Counted from the stretch's first letter, positions 25,804 to 36,389 are shown. The stretch: DNA of 64,000 nucleotides from Novosphingobium sp. CECT 9465 (GCF_920987055.1 NZ_CAKLBX010000001.1:248001-312000), one strand, 5' to 3'. The notes: generated by a model from the letters alone, not told the origin. Numbers and translations: made by a program.

Positions 25804-27111
25804 ATGCAAGATGTACAAGACCAGCCGAGAAGGCCGGGACACGGCCAGAAGTTGACACGGGCAGAGCTGTCCGTGGCCTGCCTGATGGCTGCGGTACAAT
25901 TCTTCGGCATGACCGATTCCATGGTGATGATCCCGCTTGGCCCGGTGTTGTCGCAATCGATGGCGATGGATTCCTCGGATGTCGGTTATCTGACTGGCAC
26001 TTTCGTCGCGGCGGCCTGCATTGCGGGGTTGGCCAGCTCTGTTCTGCTCGACCGGCTCGATCGGCGGCGGGTGTTGCTGGCCGGGCTGGGCGGTCTTTCG
26101 CTGATGACGGCACTGACCGGGCTGGCCAGCGGGTTCCATACGCTGATCGTGGCGCGTTTCATGGCAGGCCTGTTTGCCGGACCGACCATGGCGACGACTT
26201 ACGCGATCCTGGCCGACCATATCGCCGCATCGCGCCGGGGCAGGGCCATGGGCATCGTGGCAACCGCATTCGGGGTGGCATCGGTGCTGGGCGTACCCGT
26301 GGGGTTGCAGCTGGCGCTGGTATTCGGCTGGTCGATGATGTTCGTGGTGCTGGGCGCGGTGGGGGCCGCAATCGCTTTGGGCATAGCCTGGAGACTGGGC
26401 AAGCAACCGGTGGCGCCGCCAACGACCGCCATGACCGCCACCGGCGCCTTGGCGGAATTTGCCGTGGTATTCAGGCGGCCCGCCGTGGCGGTCGGGCTGT
26501 GCGCGCTGGCCCTGCACATCGCCAGCAACATGCTGCTGATCCCCAACATGGCCAGTTTCATGGCCTTCAACCTTGGTTATCCGGTTGGCAGTCTGGGTGT
26601 GCTGTGGATGGCGGGCGGCGTTGCCGGGCTGCTGGGCGGAAACATCGGGGGGCGTCTGGCTGACCGTTTCGGCACGGTCCCGGTGCTGACATGCAATGCT
26701 GCACTGCTTTCACTGGTCATCGCAATGCTGTGGTTTGCGTATCGCCCCGGCTGGCCGCTGATGCCAGTGTTCGCCGCGTTCGTGATGCTCAACCTGTCTG
26801 CTTCGGCGATGGTCAATGCGCGTGTTTCGACCATTCCTCCAGCCGACCAGCGCGGCCGGTTCGCTTCGCTTCAGGTTGCCACCCAACATGCCTCAACCGC
26901 AGTCTGTTCCGTGCTTGCGTCGCTCGTTCTGGCGAGCGGTCCCGGCGGTGTCGTGTTCAACATGGGCTGGCTGGCGGTTGCTGCCATCCTGTCCGCTCTC
27001 GCCGTGCCGGTTCTGTTGATCGTGCTCAATCTGCTCGACCGGCCGACAACAGCCTGCTGCCCCTGTGTTCATGCCCCCGCCAAGATCATGGAGATCAAAT
27101 CCGATGCCTGA
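25804..27111 (+). CDS. MFS transporter
   Basis: Major facilitator of about 435 residues and 12 membrane segments, with DRLDRRRVLLAG as the loop 2-3 motif and ADRFGTVPVL in the second half. The start is unsure: ATG 25804 is preceded by GGGAAG, and ATG 25783 or the TTG at 25720 are alternatives. Together with the next MFS gene, which overlaps its end by eight bases, it likely moves a cluster substrate or product. Confidence 0.85.
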   Translation: MQDVQDQPRRPGHGQKLTRAELSVACLMAAVQFFGMTDSMVMIPLGPVLSQSMAMDSSDVGYLTGTFVAAACIAGLASSVLLDRLDRRRVLLAGLGGLSLMTALTGLASGFHTLIVARFMAGLFAGPTMATTYAILADHIAASRRGRAMGIVATAFGVASVLGVPVGLQLALVFGWSMMFVVLGAVGAAIALGIAWRLGKQPVAPPTTAMTATGALAEFAVVFRRPAVAVGLCALALHIASNMLLIPNMASFMAFNLGYPVGSLGVLWMAGGVAGLLGGNIGGRLADRFGTVPVLTCNAALLSLVIAMLWFAYRPGWPLMPVFAAFVMLNLSASAMVNARVSTIPPADQRGRFASLQVATQHASTAVCSVLASLVLASGPGGVVFNMGWLAVAAILSALAVPVLLIVLNLLDRPTTACCPCVHAPAKIMEIKSDA

Positions 27112-28459
27112 CACCCCAATCAACGCTCGTGAGCCGTGGTGGTCGATCAAGCTGGCACCTGCTGTCAGTTGGCGGGAGATCGGTGTCTTTCTGGTCGTGG
27201 TGGTGATTGCGAACTGCCTGTCACACTTCCAGCAACTGATGCTGCCTTATATCATGAATGCACAGCTTGAAATTCCGGCTGCGGAACAGGGCAAGTTGTC
27301 GGGCGCGCTCGCCACCGCGCAGCAACTGGCCGTTCTGCTGTTCGTCGGCTTTGCCGGGGGCCTTGCCGACAGGATCGGACGCCGCCGCATCCTGCTGATT
27401 GCCTTCACAGGTTTTGCGCTGTGCATGTTTGCGTTTCCGCTGGCGGCGTCGGTGCTTGCGCTGTTCGTCATCCGGTTCGTGTTCGGCATTTTCCAGACCG
27501 GCCATACCACCGGCGGCGCCACGCGCATGGTTGCAGACTACCCGGCCGAAGCATCGCGCGGAAAATTCATTTCGCTGATGCTGGTGGTGCAGGCCATGGC
27601 CGTTGCCCTGTTCGTCGGCATCATTGGCGCTCGCGTACCGGGATGGCTGGCCTCAAGTGGATATGATGCAAAGGAATCCGGCCAGATCGCCTATGTTCTG
27701 GCAGGCGTCATCATGCTGGCGGCGGTCCTGTTCGGCAAGCTGTTCCTCAGCAAGGACCGCTCGATCGATCGCACCGAAGCCGCAAAGCCGGAGGACGGCA
27801 AGCAGGGCACTTTGCGCAACTTTGCCGAAGTGTGGAAATACGCCAAGGTCAATCCGCGCTTCGGCTTTGTCATGCTGATCGGCATGGTGATCCGCACCGA
27901 TTCATCGATTGTCGGCGCTTTCCTCGCACTGTGGGTGGTGAACGCGGCCAAGGCGCAAGGCGTCGATGCGGCATCCGCCACCGCCACCGCCGGGTTGCTG
28001 CTGTCGATCCTCAGCGTGGCATCGTTCGTCACGCCGCCGTTGTTCGGGCTGCTGGCAGACAGGGTCAACCGCATCGTGCTGCTGCTGATCGGCGTGGCGC
28101 TGACCGGCACGGCCTTCACATCGGCGTTGCTGGTGCAGGATGTCATGGGCTGGGGCATCTTCGTTACCGTATCGCTGATCGGGCTGGCCGAAGGGGCGCA
28201 GACAATTGCCGCTCAATCGGTGTTCGGTCAGGAAGTGCCGCCGCACATGCGCGGATCGGCAATGGGCATCTTTGCCGCGATGGGCACGGCCAGCGTCCTG
28301 CTGGTGACGATTGTCGGCGGTTTCATGTTCGATACCGTCAGCTATGCCGCGCCGTTCGCACTGACCGGCGGCCTCCATTTCATCTGCCTTTTCTTTGCGT
28401 TGGTGCTCGTGTTCCGCAAGGGGCGCGCCATGTTTGCCCCAACGCCCTCCGCCGCTTGA
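27104..28459 (+). CDS. MFS transporter (aromatic acid/sugar porter-like)
   Basis: A 451-residue, 12-segment transporter with GGLADRIGRRRILLIA as the conserved loop motif and the YPAEASRGKFISLML region. GGAG at about 27090 precedes ATG 27104. It sits just before the aldehyde dehydrogenase gene and probably shares its operon. Confidence 0.88.
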   Translation: MPDTPINAREPWWSIKLAPAVSWREIGVFLVVVVIANCLSHFQQLMLPYIMNAQLEIPAAEQGKLSGALATAQQLAVLLFVGFAGGLADRIGRRRILLIAFTGFALCMFAFPLAASVLALFVIRFVFGIFQTGHTTGGATRMVADYPAEASRGKFISLMLVVQAMAVALFVGIIGARVPGWLASSGYDAKESGQIAYVLAGVIMLAAVLFGKLFLSKDRSIDRTEAAKPEDGKQGTLRNFAEVWKYAKVNPRFGFVMLIGMVIRTDSSIVGAFLALWVVNAAKAQGVDAASATATAGLLLSILSVASFVTPPLFGLLADRVNRIVLLLIGVALTGTAFTSALLVQDVMGWGIFVTVSLIGLAEGAQTIAAQSVFGQEVPPHMRGSAMGIFAAMGTASVLLVTIVGGFMFDTVSYAAPFALTGGLHFICLFFALVLVFRKGRAMFAPTPSAA

Positions 28460-28478
28460 AGCGATCAAGGACGAAACC

Positions 28479-29969
28479 ATGAAAATCAGCGATTACCGCC
28501 GCCACGTTGGCAGCATCATCGATGGGCAGGCCGTTGCCCCGATGCCCGGAGGCTATGATATCGAGGTAGTGAATCCGGCAACGGAAGAAGTCGCCGGACT
28601 GCTGCATGAAGCCGATGCTGCAGAAGTGGGTGCAGCAATCGTTGCAGCACGCCGTGCTTTCGATGAAGGTCCGTGGCCCCGGATGAGCGCCGATGCCCGC
28701 AAGGCCATCCTTTATGCGGTGCGGGACAAGATTCTGGCGCACAGCGATGAACTGGCGTTCCTTGAAATCATGAATACCGGCCTGCCGATCGCATCGATCC
28801 GCTGGCAGATCACGCGCGCTGCGGCCAATTTTGAAATGTTCGCCGATGTGGCGGGGTTGGCTGCCGGGCAGACGTTTACCCAGAACGCCAGCTATCTGAC
28901 TTATGTGACGCGCGAACCCAAAGGCGTGGCTGCGCTGATTGCACCATGGAATGCGCCGCTGGCACTGGCTTCAATGCGGGTGGCCACCTGCATCGCCTTT
29001 GGCAACACTTGCGTACTCAAGCCTTCCGAATTCACGCCGCACAGCCTCTTCCGCTTTGTCGAACTGATCCATGAAGCCGGCATGCCTGCCGGTGTCGTCA
29101 ACCTCGTCAACGGCCGGGGCCATGTGACGGGCGCCGCGCTGACCGAAAGCGCACTGATCGATATGGTCGGCTTTACCGGCGGCACGGAAACCGGCCGTGC
29201 GATCATGGCCGCTGCCGGGCGCAACCTGAAACCCTGTCTGCTTGAACTTGGCGGGAAATCGGCCAGCATCGTGTTCGAAAGCGCCGATTTCGAACAGGCG
29301 CTGGACGGAACGCTGGCCGGAATCTTTGCCAACAACGGGCAGCAGTGCCTGGCCGGTTCGCGCATTCTGGTGCAGCGGTCCATCGCCGACCGCTTTATCG
29401 AAGCGTTCGTGGCGAGGGCCAAAAGCATCCGCATCGGCGATCCTTATGACGAACGGATGGAGATGGGACCGCTGGCCTATCGCGGCCACATGGAGCGTGT
29501 ACTGGGCTATGCCAGGATCGCCGAGGCCGAAGGCAGCCGCGTGCTGGCCGGTGGCAGGCGGGCGGCAGGCCATGACAAGGGCTTTTATGTCGAGCCGACG
29601 GTCGTGCTGGCGCAGGACAATGGCGCACGGGTTTGCCGCGAGGAGATTTTTGGCCCGTTCGCCTCGATCATCGTGTTCGACACCATCGACGATGCCATCC
29701 GCATCGCCAACGATTCCGAATTCGGCCTCGTATCCTATGCCTGGACCAGTGATCTTGCCACGACGATGCGGTGCAGCCGCGAAATCCGGGCCGGAACCGT
29801 GTGGGTCAACACACCGATGATGCGCGAACTGCGCGCACCGTTCGGGGGATACAAGGCATCGGGAATCGGCCGCGATGGCGCCGAAAGCAGCCTGGCATTT
29901 TTCACCGAATTGAAGACCACCAGCATCCCGGTGGCGCCGATTGCCATTCCGCGCCTTGGCGCCAACTGA
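28479..29969 (+). CDS. Aldehyde dehydrogenase (HpaE-like)
   Basis: NAD(P)-dependent aldehyde dehydrogenase of 496 residues. It has the PWNAPLALA cofactor region, LELGGKS with the general-base Glu, and NNGQQCLAG with the nucleophile Cys. The IIDGQAVAPMPGGYDIEVVNPATEE opening resembles 5-carboxymethyl-2-hydroxymuconate-semialdehyde dehydrogenases. AAGGA precedes ATG 28479. A semialdehyde from ring cleavage is a plausible substrate. Confidence 0.9.
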   Translation: MKISDYRRHVGSIIDGQAVAPMPGGYDIEVVNPATEEVAGLLHEADAAEVGAAIVAARRAFDEGPWPRMSADARKAILYAVRDKILAHSDELAFLEIMNTGLPIASIRWQITRAAANFEMFADVAGLAAGQTFTQNASYLTYVTREPKGVAALIAPWNAPLALASMRVATCIAFGNTCVLKPSEFTPHSLFRFVELIHEAGMPAGVVNLVNGRGHVTGAALTESALIDMVGFTGGTETGRAIMAAAGRNLKPCLLELGGKSASIVFESADFEQALDGTLAGIFANNGQQCLAGSRILVQRSIADRFIEAFVARAKSIRIGDPYDERMEMGPLAYRGHMERVLGYARIAEAEGSRVLAGGRRAAGHDKGFYVEPTVVLAQDNGARVCREEIFGPFASIIVFDTIDDAIRIANDSEFGLVSYAWTSDLATTMRCSREIRAGTVWVNTPMMRELRAPFGGYKASGIGRDGAESSLAFFTELKTTSIPVAPIAIPRLGAN

Positions 29970-29987
29970 ATTTTCGAAGGAAAGACG

Positions 29988-30764
29988 ATGAGCGAAATTG
30001 ATGTCTTCGCGGCCTATCGCAAGATGTTTACGTCCACCGAAGACGGGCTGGTGGCGTGGTGGTATTTCGGCGGCGCGTTCGTGCGGCCTGAAGGGTTTCC
30101 CGAACTGCCGGTGATTCAGGCAGAAACGGTAATGGTCTACCGGACGGAAACCGTTTCGGCCGATCAGTACAAGATCCACTGGTGGGAAATCGGCCTGTTC
30201 CGCGATCAGAGCACCAACCTGCCGGTCACGACCTGGGAAAATCCCGTTACCGGCGAAGCGATCAAGGCTCCGGCCTCTTTCGAGGAAGGCCCTGCCTGCT
30301 TCACCATTACCCGCAACGGAACCGGCATCGATGTGCATCTGGTGCAGGCCAACGCCAACGTCCGCGATGTTACAGTAACCGCGCGCGATATTGGCGGGCG
30401 GGTGTTTCTGGAACAGGTCGAGCGCAAGATTCGCGGCTTTCCGCTGCCCGATGGCACCATTCCCGATCCTGATACCGCCGATGCCTTTGATGCCGTGACC
30501 ACGCTTTCGATCTTTTGCGACAGGGTGGAGCTGGAGGATCCCGCGACAGACCGGGTTCACAGTTCTGGCGTCTACCTGCTCGAACTGCCCGCGCTGCCAT
30601 TGTGGATGAACTTTGGCGATATGAAGGGCGATAATATCGTGCGTGGCCGCATGATAAAATCGCCGTCGATCGACGGGACGATGAATCCCGTGGCGTGGGA
30701 AGACTTGAAAAAGGCATTTCCGCAGCGTTTCGACGGCGACCGGATCAAGCCAAAGTGGGGCTGA
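29988..30764 (+). CDS. DUF1838 family protein
   Basis: A 258-residue cytoplasmic protein rich in beta strands and aromatic residues (EDGLVAWWYFGGAFV, PALPLWMNFGDMKGDNIVRGR). From memory it fits DUF1838, a family of unknown function that appears next to aromatic degradation genes in sphingomonads. Downstream of the aldehyde dehydrogenase by 18 bases with AAGGAAAG as ribosome site; a terminator follows. Confidence 0.7.
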   Translation: MSEIDVFAAYRKMFTSTEDGLVAWWYFGGAFVRPEGFPELPVIQAETVMVYRTETVSADQYKIHWWEIGLFRDQSTNLPVTTWENPVTGEAIKAPASFEEGPACFTITRNGTGIDVHLVQANANVRDVTVTARDIGGRVFLEQVERKIRGFPLPDGTIPDPDTADAFDAVTTLSIFCDRVELEDPATDRVHSSGVYLLELPALPLWMNFGDMKGDNIVRGRMIKSPSIDGTMNPVAWEDLKKAFPQRFDGDRIKPKWG

Positions 30765-30814
30765 TCGACTGAACCTTTACGCCAGGTGCCGCCAGCGCGG
30801 CCCCTGACATTTCC

Positions 30815-30858
30815 AAAACCGGGGCGAAGCGCGGCATGGCGGCGCTTCGCCCCGTTTT
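30815..30858 (+). terminator. Intrinsic terminator
   Basis: GGGGCGAAGCGC at 30821-30832 pairs with its complement at 30842-30853. AAAAC before and GTTTT after extend the stem past one unpaired C. It follows the DUF1838 stop by about 50 bases. Confidence 0.85.
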
Positions 30859-31014
30859 GTCTGCAATTTTGGCCAATCTTTGCGGGCATTTGACAGCTGA
30901 CGCCCACCTGTGACGCACTATGCGTAAAACACAACAAGGATGGATCAAAGCGCGCTAAAACGCAGACCTATTCAGGGTAGTCTTGTCAACACAACGCAAC
31001 ATGCGGGACCTACC

Positions 31015-32562
31015 ATGAAGCGCGCATTCCTTACGATCTCAGCAACGGGCCTGGCACTGGCCAGCAGTGGCTTCTATGCCGCGCAAGCCGCGCAGGATAC
31101 CATCGCCGGTGGGCCGGCAGTCGCCGCAGGCCAGGGCGCCGGCACCATGGCGCCAGAGGCCTGCACTGCACTGGCCGGAGGGCGTTTTCACGATCTTGAA
31201 GGCGCGCCAACGCATATCGTCTCGGCAACTTACAAACCTGCCAAGGGGGATGTCGGCGCCTATTGCGATGTCCAGGGTTATGTGAATCCCACCGTCAATT
31301 TCGGCCTGTACCTGCCGATGTCGAACTGGAGCGGGCGCTATCTTGTGCGCGGCTGCGGCGGCAGTTGCGGCAGCGTGGCCGTGGCGCTGGCGTGCACCCG
31401 GCATGTCCGCGATGGCTATGCCTGCCTGCACACCGACATGGGCCACCGTTCGACCCTTTCGGACAACAACTGGGTCGACAACAACCTGCAGGGGCTGGTC
31501 GATTTCGGTTATCGCGCCACCCATGTAACCACCGTGGCCGGGCGGGCCATCCTGCGCGCGTTCTATGCGGGGCAAGAGAAGTACAGCTACTTCTTCGCCT
31601 GCTCCACCGGCGGTCGGCAAGGCATGGTAGAGGCGCAGCGCTTCCCCCAGGACTTCGATGGCATCGTGGCGATTGCGCCCGCCAGCATGGGACCGTTCGG
31701 GCCGCGCCGTGATCCGTCGCAAGTCGATCCTGCCATCTTCAATTTCGATGCTGCCGGGAATGCGATCCTGCCGAACCGCAAGGCATTGCTGGTGCATCGC
31801 GCGGTCGTGGCGCAGTGCGACATGAACGATGGCGTGAAGGACGAACTGATCGGCGATCCGCGCAAGTGCGGCTTCGATCCGGCCAGTTTGCAGTGCAAAT
31901 CGGGCAATGGTCCCGATTGCCTCAGCGCCGAACAGGTCGATGTCGTGCGCAAGATCAACAAGGGGCGCGGGGCGCAGTACGGGTCTGAATTCAACTGGAT
32001 CAACAACTACCTGCAGCCCGCCCGCCTGGCCGGTGAACAGACCGTGCCCGAAAAGCTGCAAGGGCGCGGTGATCCGATCGTGGTGGATACGCTCAACAGC
32101 CCGGCCAACCCGGACCTGCGCCCGTTCCGTGATCGCGGCGGCAAACTAATCATGGTGCACGGCTGGGATGACCAGTCGGTTCCGCCGCTGCCTTCGATCG
32201 ATTACTATGAAACGATGACCCGGACGATGGGCGGTCCGGCACCGACCGGTGCCTTTGCCCGGTTGTTCATGGTGCCCGGCATGGATCATTGCAGCGGCGG
32301 CGCCGGTGCCTATGCGATCAATTACATGGCCGCGCTGACCGAATGGGTCGAAAACGGCAAGGCCCCGGACAAGCTGGTCGGTTATCACCCAAAGCCTGAG
32401 ACCAGCCTTGATTTCTTCAGTGTCGATCTGCCGCGCCTGAAGCCGTCCGACTTCGCCTTTTCGCGACCGCACTTCGCCTATCCGGCCACGGCACGGTATT
32501 CGGGCAAGGGCGATCCCACCAAAGCCGAAAACTTTGTCGCCGTGAAGCAAGGTGCGAAATGA
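31015..32562 (+). CDS. Secreted tannase/feruloyl esterase family protein
   Basis: A 515-residue esterase with a signal peptide ending near AQA. The nucleophile motif is CSTGGRQG, with a Cys just before the Ser as in tannases (a disulfide links it to a Cys near the catalytic His). HGWDDQSVPP and GMDHCSGG carry the acid and His. Such enzymes cleave aromatic carboxylic esters in the periplasm or outside, including MHET-type esters. Its 3' end overlaps the next small gene by ATGA. Confidence 0.9.
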   Translation: MKRAFLTISATGLALASSGFYAAQAAQDTIAGGPAVAAGQGAGTMAPEACTALAGGRFHDLEGAPTHIVSATYKPAKGDVGAYCDVQGYVNPTVNFGLYLPMSNWSGRYLVRGCGGSCGSVAVALACTRHVRDGYACLHTDMGHRSTLSDNNWVDNNLQGLVDFGYRATHVTTVAGRAILRAFYAGQEKYSYFFACSTGGRQGMVEAQRFPQDFDGIVAIAPASMGPFGPRRDPSQVDPAIFNFDAAGNAILPNRKALLVHRAVVAQCDMNDGVKDELIGDPRKCGFDPASLQCKSGNGPDCLSAEQVDVVRKINKGRGAQYGSEFNWINNYLQPARLAGEQTVPEKLQGRGDPIVVDTLNSPANPDLRPFRDRGGKLIMVHGWDDQSVPPLPSIDYYETMTRTMGGPAPTGAFARLFMVPGMDHCSGGAGAYAINYMAALTEWVENGKAPDKLVGYHPKPETSLDFFSVDLPRLKPSDFAFSRPHFAYPATARYSGKGDPTKAENFVAVKQGAK

Positions 32563-32942
32563 CCGCTCTCCGCATCATATTCTCCGCCTGGTATGCAGCC
32601 GGAATGATCGTTGCAGGCGGTCTGGCCGCGCCGGTTCATGCCCAGACGGCCAGTGTCGAATTGCAGGGGCCTGAAATGCAGGGGGCGGCTTCTGCTTCTG
32701 GCAAACTTGCCGATGAACTGGGGGCCAAAATGGCGTCCGAGGAGGAGCACGGCCACGCCAGTTTCTTCCCGCGAAAGAACGTCCTGGCCCTTGTGACCAA
32801 GTCAATGTGGGAAATCATCTACCACAGCGATGCATCCACGCCCGTCCTGCTGGACGCGCTGGCGATGCTCAAAAACCGCGTAACGACGCCCATCCAGAAA
32901 GAGGCTGTCGATCGCATGCAGGTGGAGCTTTCGCTCAACTAA
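32559..32942 (+). CDS. Small secreted protein of unknown function
   Basis: A 127-residue product with a signal peptide ending near VHA and an acidic, alanine-rich mature part with a helical C-terminus (DALAMLKNRVTTPIQKEAVDRM). No domain was recognised. It is coupled by ATGA to the tannase-family gene and followed by a TonB receptor, so it could be an accessory or chaperone-like partner of the esterase. Confidence 0.75.
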   Translation: MTALRIIFSAWYAAGMIVAGGLAAPVHAQTASVELQGPEMQGAASASGKLADELGAKMASEEEHGHASFFPRKNVLALVTKSMWEIIYHSDASTPVLLDALAMLKNRVTTPIQKEAVDRMQVELSLN

Positions 32943-32980
32943 CGCAACCACCACCAGATATTATCTCTAAGGGGGGTAAC

Positions 32981-35379
32981 ATGGATTACACTGCTGCAAA
33001 TCGAGGAAATTTCAGGATCAGGGCGATTGTCTCGTCTTCGCTGCTTGCCCTTGCGGCGTTTGCGGCACCGGCCCATGCGCAGACCGAGCCGGCGCCTGTC
33101 GAAGCTGAGGCCGAAGAGGGCAACGCGATTGTCGTGACGGCCCGTCGCAAGGAAGAAGTGCTTCAGGAAGTTCCGCTGTCCATTAACGCGCTGTCGGCCG
33201 CGAAACTGCAGGAATCGGGCGTTCGCAACGCGCGTGACATCGGCTATCTTACCCCCGGCGTCATCATCAACTCGGCCGGTGCGGAATTCTCGACCCAGCC
33301 GATCATTCGCGGCGTTGTCGGCCTTGGTGGAAGTTCCGGGGTTGTCTCGTTCCTCGATGCGGTGCCGCTGCCAACCGCCAGTTCGATCAACGTCTCGATG
33401 CTCGACATCGCGCGGGTCGAAATCGTCAAAGGCCCTGTCGCTGCGCTTTATGGCCAGAACGCCTATGCAGGCGTCATCAATTATGTGACGCAGGTTCCGG
33501 GCAGCGATTTCGGGGGCAAGTTCGAAGCGTCAGCCGCCAATGGCGATTACTATCATGCCAAGGGCCTGATCGTGCTGCCGGTCGTTCAGGATCTCCTGTC
33601 GATCAGCATTGCCGGCAATTACGAGAATTTCGGCGGCATCTACAAGGATGCGCTCAACGGCAACAAGACCGGCGGCTATGAAAAGCGCGATGTGCGCGTT
33701 TCGGCGCACTTCACGCCGACCGACCGCCTGACCATCGATGGCAGCTTTTATTTCGGGCGTGACCAGTTCGATGTCACGCCGCTGGTCTATGCCGATAACA
33801 ACTGCGGATCGCGGATCGCGTCCGGGGTGACGGCTGGCCAGTTCACCGTCTATTGCGGGCCGATCAAGTTCAACCCGGTCGAGGTTGCCAATCCGCCTGC
33901 CTCTTCGGAAATTTCCGGCAATGACCGCACGGTCTATTTCGGCAATATCCGCGCCAAGTATGAACTGGGGTATGGCGATATCGGCCTGCTGATCGGTTAT
34001 CAGGATTCGGTCGAGCGCCGGTTCAACGATTTTACCGGGACGCGCAACGGCATCGATTTCCTGCTGAACAACGGCAGTGTTGCCAAGATGCTGGAATACT
34101 TCGGATCCGATGGCAATACCAAGGGCTGGAACGCGGAACTGCGCTTCAATTCGCCGTCCGACAAGCCATTCCGCTATTCAATTGGGGGGTACTATTCGAA
34201 GGATGATGGTCTTACCTCGACCATCATCAGCCTTGATGGCACCAGCCTTCCGGCTGGCCTGGTGCCAGCCTCTGCGCTGACCCGTGATTACACGACCTAT
34301 GATGGCAATCCCAGTACCACCCGAACGACGATCAACGAGACCGACAACGAAAGCTATTCGGGCTTTGTTAGCGCCGATCTGGACGTGTTCGAGGGCATGA
34401 CGCTTTCAGGCGAGTATCGCCGGTCGCACTATGTCACGGTTACCGATCAGGTGCGCAGCACGACCTTTCCCAACACGGTTCGCCCGCTCGGCGCGCCTTT
34501 CAAATTCAGCTACGATACCGACGCCTATCGGTTTTCGGCCAAGTACAAAATCCTTGAAAACATCATGACCTATGCCAGCTTCGGCCAGGGGGTGAAGCCG
34601 GGCGGGGCCAATACCCGCGCGTCTATTGCTGCGGAGCGGACGTTCGGGTCTGAAACGAACCGTTCGTATGAACTGGGCGTCAAGACCACCTTCATGAACA
34701 ATCGCATCCAGATCAACGGTGCGTTGTTCCGGGTGGATTCAAGCGACTATCAGATTCTCGGACCTTCGGACGATCCGAACAACACCGGCCTTGTCACCAA
34801 GAACTTCGGTGGTGCCCGCAGTCAGGGCGCCGAGTTCGAACTGAACTTCGCGCCTGTGCGCGGCTTCAGCCTCAGCCTCGGCGTGGCTTACACCGATCCC
34901 AAGTTCAGTGAAGGCACACTGGACTTTTCGACCGGCGCGTTGTGCCTTGCGGTCGCCCAGTGCGACAAGAGCAAGGTCGTGACCGTGCCGCAGGCATCGG
35001 GGGGGCACACGTACCGCTAAACCTGGCCGGCAATCAGGTTCCGCGCACCAGCAAGCTGGCGGGCAACCTTGGTGTCGCGTTCGATGGCGATCTCAGCGAT
35101 ACGCTGGGCTGGTTCGCACGGGCCGACAGCCGGTTCGAGAGCAAGCAATACGTGCTGCCCGACAACCTTGCCACGACGGCTGAACGCGTTGTCGTCAACC
35201 TTCGCGCCGGCGTGAAGACCGATCGTTACCGGTTTACCGCCTTTGTCGATAACCTGACCAACAACCAGACCCCTGAAAACGTATTGAAGCTGACACGCCT
35301 CAACGATTTCCAGGGCAATCTGTCGGGCTATCTGCCGCTGCCGCGCATGTATGGCGTGACGGTTGCCGCCGACTTCTGA
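32981..35379 (+). pseudogene. TonB-dependent receptor with a frameshift
   Basis: Outer-membrane receptor of about 800 residues split by one frame change. GGGGGG precedes ATG 32981; the signal ends near AHA, the TonB box region is AIVVTARRKEEVLQEVPLSI, and the plug has the GPVAALYGQNAYAG motif. The frame runs to a stop at 35020, while the last barrel strands continue in another frame to 35379 and end in the expected VTVAADF. One more G in the run of seven at 34999-35005 would join both into one protein. It is either a true inactivating mutation, a phase-variable tract or a sequencing error. Confidence 0.88.
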
Positions 35380-35396
35380 GTGATGTGACACGACAG

Positions 35397-35429
35397 GGGG
35401 CGGTGATCGGGAAACGGTCACCGCCCCTT
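35397..35429. terminator. Intrinsic terminator
   Basis: GGGGCGGTGA at 35397-35406 pairs with its complement at 35418-35427, followed by TTGTTG. It lies after the receptor and before the convergent GST gene. Confidence 0.8.
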
Positions 35430-35584
35430 GTTGCGTCCGTGATACTGCTTGCCGCCTCCGGCGCATGCACTCCGCGCACAGGCGAACGCAATTGCCGCCG
35501 CAAATGCGGACGCTACGGCGGTTCCGATGAGGTGGGTGAAGTTTGGCGATTACATCGTTTGCAAACGATACAATCGCCTGAAGT

Positions 35585-36376
35585 CTAGGGTAGAAGCCCC
35601 AGATCGCTGTCGCTGGCGATGGCGCGCTTGTCGTGCGGTGGCCAGGGGCGCGTGCTCCAGTGCGGTTCCAGGGCAAAGCTGGATACGGTCCGGCCTGCGA
35701 CCAGCGCTCCGCTGCCGGCATTCCGGCTGTAATCGAAGTAGAGCTTCACGATCTCTTCGCGGCTGTGCAATTGCGCGGCGGGGTGGGCGAGAGCCGCATC
35801 CCGCCAGCGGTGAAGGCGGGCGAAGCTTTGCGGGATTGCGTAGCCCTCATAGTATTCGGCGCACCACAGCCGTTTGAGCGTCGGCACCATCATGGCTTCG
35901 GCCCAGCCGAACCGGTCGAACAGAAAGTCTGCACCTGCTGCATTGCGGAGCAGGTAGGCATCCAGCGCGGCGAAGCGTTGGTCGAGTGCGGCGACAAGTT
36001 CATCGCGCCTGGCCGGATCCTGCGATTTGAGCAGGGTATAGCCCGCCACGCTGAGTGCGCCGGAAAGCGCGGCGAACAGGCATTCGATGGCGTGTTCATA
36101 AGGATCTGCCCGCGCGATCGGCACCTCGCCATGCGTTGCGTCGAGATAGCGCATGATGACTTCGCTTTCGCGCAAAACGCCCTGCGGGGTATCCAGCGCC
36201 GGAAGCTGGGCCGATCCGCCGGTCTTGTCGAGCAGCCATTGCGGGCGCGGTTGTGACAGGTCCAGCGGATGATCGGCATAGAGATGCCGCAACCCCTTGA
36301 GATCGAGCAGTATCTCTACCCGTTCCGAAAACGGGCAGCCGGGGAAATTGTACATCACATAAGGCGTCGTCGTCAT
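35585..36376 (-). CDS. Glutathione S-transferase family protein (long form)
   Basis: A 263-residue protein with a thioredoxin-fold N-terminus holding CPFSERV (CxxS) and LPALDTPQGVLRESEVIMRYLD, then a helical domain. The C-terminus has about 40 residues beyond the usual GST length. It is the last gene of the minus-strand operon that begins at the Baeyer-Villiger monooxygenase; only 13 bases separate it from the hydrolase upstream. Possible ether-cleaving or isomerising role. Confidence 0.85.
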   Translation of the reverse strand: MTTTPYVMYNFPGCPFSERVEILLDLKGLRHLYADHPLDLSQPRPQWLLDKTGGSAQLPALDTPQGVLRESEVIMRYLDATHGEVPIARADPYEHAIECLFAALSGALSVAGYTLLKSQDPARRDELVAALDQRFAALDAYLLRNAAGADFLFDRFGWAEAMMVPTLKRLWCAEYYEGYAIPQSFARLHRWRDAALAHPAAQLHSREEIVKLYFDYSRNAGSGALVAGRTVSSFALEPHWSTRPWPPHDKRAIASDSDLGLLP

Positions 36377-36389
36377 GGCAGTGCGCCTG

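Noticed and set aside
30890..30920. TTGACA as a sigma-70 promoter before the tannase-family gene
   Set aside because: No -10 box at a proper distance was found, so it was not listed as a feature.
35385..35588. Small lipoprotein-like open frame after the frameshifted receptor
   Set aside because: It starts inside a terminator hairpin, has no ribosome site and no convincing codon pattern.
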